Source: Shewanella algae
Lineage (GTDB): Bacteria; Pseudomonadota; Gammaproteobacteria; Enterobacterales; Shewanellaceae
Reading direction: 5' to 3'
DNA: 64,000 nucleotides
Assembly (NCBI RefSeq): GCF_009183365.2
Contig: NZ_CP068230.1
Span: forward strand, 4,369,001 to 4,433,000
The notes beneath the pieces were generated by a model. It was not told the DNA's origin. It did no database searches and saw only the letters and a program-made list of their open reading frames with translations. Position 1 is the stretch's first letter, and every line of letters starts with the position of its first letter. Made by a program: the position numbers and the translations under genes. Shown one piece after another: positions 58,001-64,000 of this stretch.

Positions 58001-61000
58001 ACGGCAACGGCGGCACCGATACCGACACCGTCACAGTGACCATCACCGGCACCAATGATGCACCGGTGCTGAGCATCGATATGAGCGGCGCGGTCACCGA
58101 GGATGTCGATGTCGTAGCCGGGATGCTCAGCGACAGCGGCGTCCTCAGCTTCACCGATGTCGACATCAACGACAGCCACAGCGTCGGCAGCAGTTATAAC
58201 GGCGATGTACTCTGGAGCGGCGGCGCCCTGGATCAAGCCACCCAGGATGCCCTGGCTGCTGGCTTCAGTGCCGACAACTCCGGCTGGAGCTATGATATCG
58301 CCAACAGCCTGGTGCAGTTTCTCGCCGTCGGCGAGACCATCACCCTGAGCTTTGATGTCACGGTCGATGACGGCAACGGCGGCACCGATACCGACACCGT
58401 CACAGTGACCATCACCGGCACCAATGATGCGCCGGTGCTGAGCATCGACATGAGCGGCGCGGTCACCGAGGATGTCGATGTGCTGGCCGGGATGCTCAGC
58501 GACAGCGGCGATTTGAGCTTCACCGATGTCGATATCAACGACAGCCACAGCGTCGGCAGCAGTTATAACGGCGATGTACTCTGGAGCGGCGGCGCCCTGG
58601 ATCAAGCCACCCAGGATGCGCTGGCGGCAGGCTTCAGTGTCGACAACTCCGGTTGGAGCTATGACATTGCCAACAGCCTGGTGCAGTTTCTCGCCGTCGG
58701 CGAGACCATCACCCTGAGCTTTGATGTCACGGTCGATGACGGCAACGGCGGCACCGATACCGACACCGTCACAGTGACCATCACCGGCACCAATGATGCA
58801 CCGGTGCTGAGCATCGATATGAGCGGCGCGGTCACCGAGGATGTCGATGTCGTAGCCGGGATGCTCAGCGACAGCGGCGTCCTCAGCTTCACCGATGTCG
58901 ACATCAACGACAGCCACAGCGTCGGCAGCAGCTATAACGGCGATGTACTCTGGAGCGGCGGCGCCCTGGATCAAGCCACCCAGGATGCACTGGCGGCCGG
59001 CTTCAGTGCCGACAACTCCGGCTGGAGCTATGACATTGCCAACAGCCTGGTGCAGTTTCTCGCCGTCGGCGAGACCATCACCCTGAGCTTTGATGTCACG
59101 GTCGATGACGGCAACGGCGGCACCGATACCGACACCGTCACAGTGACCATCACCGGCACCAATGATGCACCGGTGCTGAGCATCGATATGAGCGGCGCGG
59201 TCACCGAGGATGTCGATGTCGTAGCCGGGATGCTCAGCGACAGCGGCGTCCTCAGCTTCACCGATGTCGACATCAACGACAGCCACAGCGTCGGCAGCAG
59301 TTATAACGGCGATGTACTCTGGAGCGGCGGCGCCCTGGATCAAGCCACCCAGGATGCCCTGGCTGCTGGCTTCAGTGCCGACAACTCCGGCTGGAGCTAT
59401 GATATCGCCAACAGCCTGGTGCAGTTTCTCGCCGTCGGCGAGACCATCACCCTGAGCTTTGATGTCACGGTCGATGACGGCAACGGCGGCACCGATACCG
59501 ACACCGTCACAGTGACCATCACCGGCACCAATGATGCGCCGGTGCTGAGCATCGACATGAGCGGCGCGGTCACCGAGGATGTCGATGTGCTGGCCGGGAT
59601 GCTCAGCGACAGCGGCGATTTGAGCTTCACCGATGTCGATATCAACGACAGCCACAGCGTCGGCAGCAGTTATAACGGCGATGTACTCTGGAGCGGCGGC
59701 GCCCTGGATCAAGCCACCCAGGATGCACTGGCGGCCGGCTTCAGTGTCGATAACTCCGGCTGGAGCTATGACATTGCCAACAGCCTGGTGCAGTTTCTCG
59801 CCGTCGGCGAGACCATCACCCTGAGCTTTGATGTCACGGTCGATGACGGCAACGGCGGCACCGATACCGACACCGTCACAGTGACCATCACCGGCACCAA
59901 TGATGCACCGGTGCTGAGCATCGATATGAGCGGCGCGGTCACCGAGGATGTCGATGTCGTAGCCGGGATGCTCAGCGACAGCGGCGATTTGAGCTTCACC
60001 GATGTCGACATCAACGACAGCCACAGCGTCGGCAGCAGTTATAACGGCGATGTACTCTGGAGCGGCGGCGCCCTGGATCAAGCCACCCAGGATGCCCTGG
60101 CTGCTGGCTTCAGTGCCGACAACTCCGGCTGGAGCTATGATATCGCCAACAGCCTGGTGCAGTTTCTCGCCGTCGGCGAGACCATCACCCTGAGCTTTGA
60201 TGTCACGGTCGATGACGGCAACGGCGGCACCGATACCGACACCGTCACAGTGACCATCACCGGCACCAATGATGCGCCGGTGCTGAGCATCGACATGAGC
60301 GGCGCGGTCACCGAGGATGTCGATGTGCTGGCCGGGATGCTCAGCGACAGCGGCGATTTGAGCTTCACCGATGTCGACATCAACGACAGCCACAGCGTCG
60401 GCAGCAGTTATAACGGCGATGTACTCTGGAGCGGCGGCGCCCTGGATCAAGCCACCCAGGATGCGCTGGCGGCAGGCTTCAGTGTCGACAACTCCGGTTG
60501 GAGCTATGACATTGCCAACAGCCTGGTGCAGTTTCTCGCCGTCGGCGAGACCATCACCCTGAGCTTTGATGTCACGGTCGATGACGGCAACGGCGGCACC
60601 GATACCGACACCGTCACAGTGACCATCACCGGCACCAATGATGCACCGGTGCTGAGCATCGATATGAGCGGCGCGGTCACCGAGGATGTCGATGTCGTAG
60701 CCGGGATGCTCAGCGACAGCGGCGTCCTCAGCTTCACCGATGTCGACATCAACGACAGCCACAGCGTCGGCAGCAGCTATAACGGCGATGTACTCTGGAG
60801 CGGCGGCGCCCTGGATCAAGCCACCCAGGATGCACTGGCGGCCGGCTTCAGTGCCGACAACTCCGGCTGGAGCTATGACATTGCCAACAGCCTGGTGCAG
60901 TTTCTCGCCGTCGGCGAGACCATCACCCTGAGCTTTGATGTCACGGTCGATGACGGCAACGGCGGCACCGATACCGACACCGTCACAGTGACCATCACCG

Positions 61001-63684
61001 GCACCAATGATGCACCGGTGCTGAGCATCGATATGAGCGACGCGGTCACCGAGGATGTCGATGTCGTAGCCGGGATGCTCAGCGACAGCGGCGTCCTCAG
61101 CTTCACCGATGTCGACATCAACGACAGCCACAGCGTCGGCAGCAGTTATAACGGCGATGTACTCTGGAGCGGCGGCGCCCTGGATCAAGCCACCCAGGAT
61201 GCACTGGCGGCCGGCTTCAGTGTCGATAACTCCGGCTGGAGCTATGACATTGCCAACAGCCTGGTGCAGTTTCTCGCCGTCGGCGAGACCATCACCCTGA
61301 GCTTTGATGTCACGGTCGATGACGGCAACGGCGGCACCGATACCGACACCGTCACAGTGACCATCACCGGCACCAATGATGCACCGGTGCTGAGCATCGA
61401 TATGAGCGGCGCGGTCACCGAGGATGTCGATGTCGTAGCCGGGATGCTCAGCGACAGCGGCGATTTGAGCTTCACCGATGTCGACATCAACGACAGCCAC
61501 AGCGTCGGCAGCAGCTATAACGGCGATGTACTCTGGAGCGGCGGCGCCCTGGATCAAGCCACCCAGGATGCCCTGGCGGCAGGCTTCAGTGTCGACAACT
61601 CCGGTTGGAGCTATGACATTGCCAACAGCCTGGTGCAGTTTCTCGCCGTCGGCGAGACCATCACCCTGAGCTTTGATGTCACGGTCGATGACGGCAACGG
61701 CGGCACCGATACCGACACCGTCACAGTGACCATCACCGGCACCAATGATGCACCGGTGCTGAGCATCGATATGAGCGGCGCGGTCACCGAGGATGTCGAT
61801 GTCGTAGCCGGGATGCTCAGCGACAGCGGCGTCCTCAGCTTCACCGATGTCGACATCAACGACAGCCACAGCGTCGGCAGCAGTTATAACGGCGATGTAC
61901 TCTGGAGCGGCGGCGCCCTGGATCAGGCCACCCAGGATGCGCTGGCGGCCGGCTTCAGTGTCGATAACTCCGGCTGGATCTATGACATCGCCAACAGCCT
62001 GGTGCAGTTCCTCGCCGTCGGCGAGACCATCACCTTGAGCTTTGATGTCACGGTCGATGACGGCAACGGCGGCACCGATACTGAAACCGTGACAATCACC
62101 ATCAATGGTACCAACGACCCGGTTGAAGGCGAATTTGCCAAAGAGATCTGGGTTCCGGCCTCCCTATTGCAACTCTCGGATCCTTATCTTGCCGGTTATC
62201 CGCTGAATATTGATGTTCCAACCGATGTAGATGCCACGGATGACATTAGCATAACAAACTTGAGCCTTGAGTTTATCGATCCGGGGGAAACCGCCGAGAT
62301 AGGCTCCATTTGGTATTGGGATGAAGACATCCAGATGCTGGTGCAGTATGACTTTAACAATCCTGAGGCCTTATCTGCCACAGAGTTGGGCAGTCTGGTC
62401 TATATGCCGGGGGATAACGGTGACATAGAGGAACAACTGGATATTTCTCTGACCTTCACAGTCAACTCAGGTACAGATCAGGTTGATGGCGACTTCATCA
62501 TCCATGCTGTGCCGGGTAACAGCTTGGGAGGGGAAAGTGTCACCATAGGTGATGGTTCATCGCCTTTGACCTCAGGGAATGATCAGGATGCTGTCCTCAG
62601 TATCAGTGGCGGATTCGCCGATGCCATTAATTTAGATCCAGCCAATGGTAGCCTGGATCTGTTTACCGATTACCAGAAATCGCCCTTTGCCATTCCAATT
62701 CCCGGAGATGAGAGAGACATTGACACTACCGCGGGCAGTAAGCGGGAAACAGAGGTCTCAGTCAGGCTTACCATTAACGGCATAACCTTCATAGTGCTGT
62801 TGGCAGATCCCGTCGATAGCGTCGAACAGACTTGGTTCTATGATGCGGATTCAGGCTTGATGAAGGCCAGTATTGGCTACGATCAGATAGTGCAAGAATC
62901 GGATAACTCAGTAACTCTCGCCGACTACCTGACTTTGAATCCGGCCCAAGCAGGCGATCTATGGACAATTACTTACTTCGACAATGATGGAGGCAGTTAT
63001 CAGGCCAGGTATGTACAAGCTGTATTTACTCACGAGCTGCTACCTGATGATGCCATTACGGTAACAGGAACCGACGACATAGATAATCTCATCTTTGGTA
63101 GCACTCAAAGTGACTCGCTCACCGGGGCAAACCAAAGCGATGAAATAGTCGGTCGCGAAGGAAATGACACCATCTATGGTCTGGAAGGTGATGACCAACT
63201 ACTGGGTGGCGCCGGCAATGACTACATCTTTGGCGGTACAGGTGCCGACTATCTGGTTGGCGGCCCCGGCAGTGATCGCTTGGATGCAGGTATAGACAAT
63301 GACAGAGATATATTGATCTGGGATGCAGGGTCTGCAGATGGCAGCACTGATGAAGTCTATAACTTCGACCCTAACACTGATGCACTGGATTTATCAGACA
63401 TCTTGGTCAATGAAGAAAACGGGGTTTTGGATGATTACCTGGACTTCAGCTTTGTGGGTGGCAACACCATCATAAGTGTCGACACAACAGGTGCCGGAGG
63501 GGACAGTGTCACCATAGTTCTCAATGGTGTGGATCTATCCACAGAGTATGGAACTACAGATGAAGGTGTGATTATTCAATCCCTTATCTCCGACGGTGCA
63601 TTGTTGGTCACTCAACCTGTTGTTCAGGCTTCTCTTCCAGAGCCTAACTATACTTATTCATCCGAGGAACAATTAATTCCCTAA
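55003..63684 (+). CDS. Giant LapA-like RTX adhesin with retention module and VCBS-type repeats
   Basis: 2,893 residues behind AAGGAG. Residues 1-125 form a LapA-type retention module (ATG context MGVAISKQDAVVTNLVGQLK) followed by the LapG-type cleavage motif TAAG at residues 113-116 (NLPATAAGAGTT). From about residue 300 a VCBS/cadherin-like series begins: several divergent units, then twelve 123-residue near-identical units (nt 57691-62118) with VTVTITGTNDAPVLSIDMSG at each joint and calcium-type FTDVDINDSHS. After these comes a distinct domain (about 2370-2690), RTX nonapeptides GREGNDTIYGLEGDDQLLGG and relatives (from about residue 2717), and a C-terminal type I secretion target region. 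It is probably exported by a LapBCE-type system (not in the window) and held at the outer membrane until LapG cleaves it, serving biofilm attachment. Confidence 0.92.
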   Translation: MGVAISKQDAVVTNLVGQLKAKDENGNIRDLSIGDLIRNGEEIIFTTNDTFTIEYADGTRLTEKNAQPSAQPQPDTAAADVAQFANSGVDAEIAALQAQILAGDDPTANLPATAAGAGTTGNQGDFGYVAVDRDGSELLASAGYDTSGFDQTAITTQEEILLEDLPLTGPTLNSGAATLSDANLPTGTTPSPAALTQTGNLSFSAAAGVASLTLDGVAIVSGGVFNGPVSINTEYGVLTINAIDLINGNISYSFTLNSAVDHSSSDDFSQAFNLILTDLEGNSVGNTLTISVLDDAPSGQDDVNSVDEDSLLAISGNLLDNDVQGGDTAQVTAAGSGGNLDNAVSNQSQVSGSYGLLTLNADGSYNYQINSAAQAVQALAQGESLTEVFSYLLTDADGDTSVQTLTITITGTNDVPVISTPQPGEADGAVREAGQFDDGSIDPGTPGVSGQLSASDVDNGAVLIWSGSADSPLGSFSVDAATGAWNYQLDNAAADGLLEGEIRTETFSVTVTDELGASAEQLVTITIIGTNDAPILSADSSGSITEDVDVINGILSDSGSLSFTDVDIGDSHVVNSSYNGDVSWSGGALDQATQDALAAGFSADNSGWSYDIANSLVQFLAVGETITLSFTLTVTDAFGATDSQLVTLTITGTNDGPIINPPGEGDADGTVREAGQFDDSSVDPGTPGVSGQLSASDVDNGADLTWSGSADSPLGSFSVDAATGAWNYQLDNAAVDGLLEGEIRTETFTVTVTDEYGASAEQLVTITIIGTNDAPILSADASGAFIEDLDVINGMLSDSGSLSFTDVDIGDSHVVSSSYNGDASWSGGALDQATQDALAAGFSADNSGWSYDIANSLVQFLAVGETITLSFTLTVTDAFGASDSQPVTLTITGTNDAPVLSIDMSGAVTEDVDVVAGMLSDSGVLSFTDVDINDSHSVGSSYNGDVLWSGGALDQATQDALAAGFSVDNSGWSYDIANSLVQFLAVGETITLSFDVTVDDGNGGTDTDTVTVTITGTNDAPVLSIDMSGAVTEDVDVVAGMLSDSGVLSFTDVDINDSHSVGSSYNGDVLWSGGALDQATQDALAAGFSADNSGWSYDIANSLVQFLAVGETITLSFDVTVDDGNGGTDTDTVTVTITGTNDAPVLSIDMSGAVTEDVDVLAGMLSDSGDLSFTDVDINDSHSVGSSYNGDVLWSGGALDQATQDALAAGFSVDNSGWSYDIANSLVQFLAVGETITLSFDVTVDDGNGGTDTDTVTVTITGTNDAPVLSIDMSGAVTEDVDVVAGMLSDSGVLSFTDVDINDSHSVGSSYNGDVLWSGGALDQATQDALAAGFSADNSGWSYDIANSLVQFLAVGETITLSFDVTVDDGNGGTDTDTVTVTITGTNDAPVLSIDMSGAVTEDVDVVAGMLSDSGVLSFTDVDINDSHSVGSSYNGDVLWSGGALDQATQDALAAGFSADNSGWSYDIANSLVQFLAVGETITLSFDVTVDDGNGGTDTDTVTVTITGTNDAPVLSIDMSGAVTEDVDVLAGMLSDSGDLSFTDVDINDSHSVGSSYNGDVLWSGGALDQATQDALAAGFSVDNSGWSYDIANSLVQFLAVGETITLSFDVTVDDGNGGTDTDTVTVTITGTNDAPVLSIDMSGAVTEDVDVVAGMLSDSGDLSFTDVDINDSHSVGSSYNGDVLWSGGALDQATQDALAAGFSADNSGWSYDIANSLVQFLAVGETITLSFDVTVDDGNGGTDTDTVTVTITGTNDAPVLSIDMSGAVTEDVDVLAGMLSDSGDLSFTDVDINDSHSVGSSYNGDVLWSGGALDQATQDALAAGFSVDNSGWSYDIANSLVQFLAVGETITLSFDVTVDDGNGGTDTDTVTVTITGTNDAPVLSIDMSGAVTEDVDVVAGMLSDSGVLSFTDVDINDSHSVGSSYNGDVLWSGGALDQATQDALAAGFSADNSGWSYDIANSLVQFLAVGETITLSFDVTVDDGNGGTDTDTVTVTITGTNDAPVLSIDMSDAVTEDVDVVAGMLSDSGVLSFTDVDINDSHSVGSSYNGDVLWSGGALDQATQDALAAGFSVDNSGWSYDIANSLVQFLAVGETITLSFDVTVDDGNGGTDTDTVTVTITGTNDAPVLSIDMSGAVTEDVDVVAGMLSDSGDLSFTDVDINDSHSVGSSYNGDVLWSGGALDQATQDALAAGFSVDNSGWSYDIANSLVQFLAVGETITLSFDVTVDDGNGGTDTDTVTVTITGTNDAPVLSIDMSGAVTEDVDVVAGMLSDSGVLSFTDVDINDSHSVGSSYNGDVLWSGGALDQATQDALAAGFSVDNSGWIYDIANSLVQFLAVGETITLSFDVTVDDGNGGTDTETVTITINGTNDPVEGEFAKEIWVPASLLQLSDPYLAGYPLNIDVPTDVDATDDISITNLSLEFIDPGETAEIGSIWYWDEDIQMLVQYDFNNPEALSATELGSLVYMPGDNGDIEEQLDISLTFTVNSGTDQVDGDFIIHAVPGNSLGGESVTIGDGSSPLTSGNDQDAVLSISGGFADAINLDPANGSLDLFTDYQKSPFAIPIPGDERDIDTTAGSKRETEVSVRLTINGITFIVLLADPVDSVEQTWFYDADSGLMKASIGYDQIVQESDNSVTLADYLTLNPAQAGDLWTITYFDNDGGSYQARYVQAVFTHELLPDDAITVTGTDDIDNLIFGSTQSDSLTGANQSDEIVGREGNDTIYGLEGDDQLLGGAGNDYIFGGTGADYLVGGPGSDRLDAGIDNDRDILIWDAGSADGSTDEVYNFDPNTDALDLSDILVNEENGVLDDYLDFSFVGGNTIISVDTTGAGGDSVTIVLNGVDLSTEYGTTDEGVIIQSLISDGALLVTQPVVQASLPEPNYTYSSEEQLIP
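57691..62118 (+). repeat. Twelve tandem 369-bp repeats within the adhesin gene
   Basis: Twelve consecutive in-frame units of exactly 369 bp (123 codons), starting at 57691 and every 369 bp after (58060, 58429 ... 61750), differ at only a handful of sites: Val/Leu and Val/Asp in the DV(V/L)AGMLSDSG(V/D) segment and Val/Ala in AAGFS(V/A)DNSG. The tenth has SDA for SGA; the twelfth has WIYDI and TETVTITING. Units before 57691 (from about 56230) are related but clearly divergent. Confidence 0.95.
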
Positions 63685-63713
63685 CCTTAAGCAATAATTT
63701 TTTCAATAGAATC

Positions 63714-63742
63714 AACAGGAGCCGCAGGCTCCTGTTTTTTTA
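63714..63742 (+). terminator. Rho-independent terminator after the adhesin gene
   Basis: ACAGGAGCC (63715-63723) pairs perfectly with GGCTCCTGT (63727-63735) around a GCA loop, followed by a T-run. It lies 30 nt past the stop. Confidence 0.92.
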
Positions 63743-63810
63743 TTAATCAACAGCAAAAAATATTTCTTTTAAATCAGCAAATTAACAAATTTGCAAATAG
63801 CGTCAAAAAA

Positions 63811-63839
63811 TTGACCTTTGAAACTAATTAATCTAAAAT
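63811..63839 (+). promoter_or_regulatory. Sigma70-type promoter for the gene at 63937
   Basis: TTGACC (63811-63816) and TAAAAT (63834-63839) are separated by exactly 17 bp in an AT-rich stretch. An inverted AAATTTGCAAAT-type sequence lies just upstream (63788-63798). Confidence 0.6.
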
Positions 63840-63870
63840 CGCACCCAAGAGATTTACACTATTTGCCAAC

Positions 63871-63897
63871 TTGCAACCCAAACCTATTGGGCTGCAA
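63871..63897 (+). other. Hairpin in the 5' leader of the gene at 63937
   Basis: TTGCAACCCA (63871-63880) pairs with TGGGCTGCAA (63888-63897), 9 canonical pairs plus one G-T/C-A mismatch position, loop of 7 nt. It lies between the promoter at 63811-63839 and the start codon and could affect translation or mRNA stability. Confidence 0.45.
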
Positions 63898-63936
63898 CTT
63901 TATTGATACGGATATTGCAAGCGCCGGGGGCGGGAC

Positions 63937-64000
63937 ATGAAAGCACTTATCACTACACAAGATGGTCAAGTTAAGACTTTGAATGGCAAGGCTTATGTCA
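63937..64000 (+). CDS. Start of a further gene, possibly a second retention-module adhesin (partial)
   Basis: ATG at 63937 follows a GGGGGCGGGAC purine-rich stretch and reads MKALITTQDGQVKTLNGKAY to the window edge (21 codons, no stop). The pattern 'valine-rich strand, DG, V, L-x-G' is reminiscent of retention-module N-termini such as that of the upstream adhesin (SKQDAVVTNLVGQLKAKDEN), but the visible part is too short for a firm call. It has its own promoter and is separated from the adhesin by a terminator. Confidence 0.5.
   Translation, partial: MKALITTQDGQVKTLNGKAYV

Noticed and set aside
57652..61869. A 1,405-codon open frame on the reverse strand through the adhesin repeats
   Set aside because: It exists only because a 369-bp (divisible by 3) repeat that happens to lack stops in this frame is copied twelve times. 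It has no start context or domain, and it mirrors the true coding strand.
57691..62118. CRISPR array
   Set aside because: Repeats are 369 bp, contiguous, in frame and protein-coding; there are no short repeats with unique spacers and no cas genes.

Overview
The window comes from the chromosome of a gammaproteobacterium, most likely Shewanella. Support: the neighbourhood purH-purD next to a MerR regulator and an SO_0444-type Cu/Zn permease; a Wolinella-type fumarate reductase beside prmA-dusB-fis; class I adenylate cyclase beside hemCDXY; and a Vibrio/Shewanella-type TonB2 operon. Genus assignment rests on remembered gene order and protein character, not on a search. No rRNA, tRNA, CRISPR array, insertion sequence or prophage was seen.

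Layout. 1-4.1 kb: an ElaA-like acetyltransferase (cut by the window edge), an EmrAB-type efflux pair and a divergent LysR regulator. 4.1-7.8 kb: a looser region with an Rnk-like protein, an AraC regulator, an EamA exporter, two tiny Lys/Arg-rich proteins, a 17-codon ORF and two copies of an interspersed repeat. 7.8-9.7 kb: metal-responsive MerR regulator plus Cys-rich permease, with a typical long-spacer MerR promoter. 9.9-12.9 kb: purH-purD. 13.0-17.4 kb: frdB, frdA and two tandem di-haem cytochrome b paralogues, with a CRP-like site upstream. 17.7-20.1 kb: prmA, dusB, fis. 20.3-28.3 kb: a giant alpha-2-macroglobulin overlapping pbpC.

28.4-40.5 kb is the most interesting part. A near-perfect Fur box separates two divergent operons. 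Leftward: TonB-dependent receptor, SbmA/YddA-type ABC exporter/importer, and an M16 protease carrying a lipobox. This is the gene set of the FusA-FusC-FusD / YddB-PqqL-YddA 'protease-associated import' systems. Rightward: a complete TonB2-type energising complex (DUF3450, TtpC-like, ExbB, ExbD, TonB, TPR protein). Together they look like one iron-controlled module for importing and digesting a protein or peptide substrate.

40.6-54.8 kb: NsrR-type site and ytfE, a truncated AlbA_2 protein overlapping hupE, then the leftward set lptM-lysA-dapF-DUF484-xerC-yigB-lipoprotein, cyaY, cyaA, a CRP-like site, and hemC-hemD-hemX-hemY ending in a perfect 16-bp terminator stem. 55.0-63.7 kb: one 2,893-residue LapA-like adhesin with a TAAG cleavage motif, twelve nearly identical 369-bp repeats, RTX repeats and a type I secretion end. 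A further gene starts at 63,937 behind its own promoter and may be a second protein with the same kind of N-terminus.
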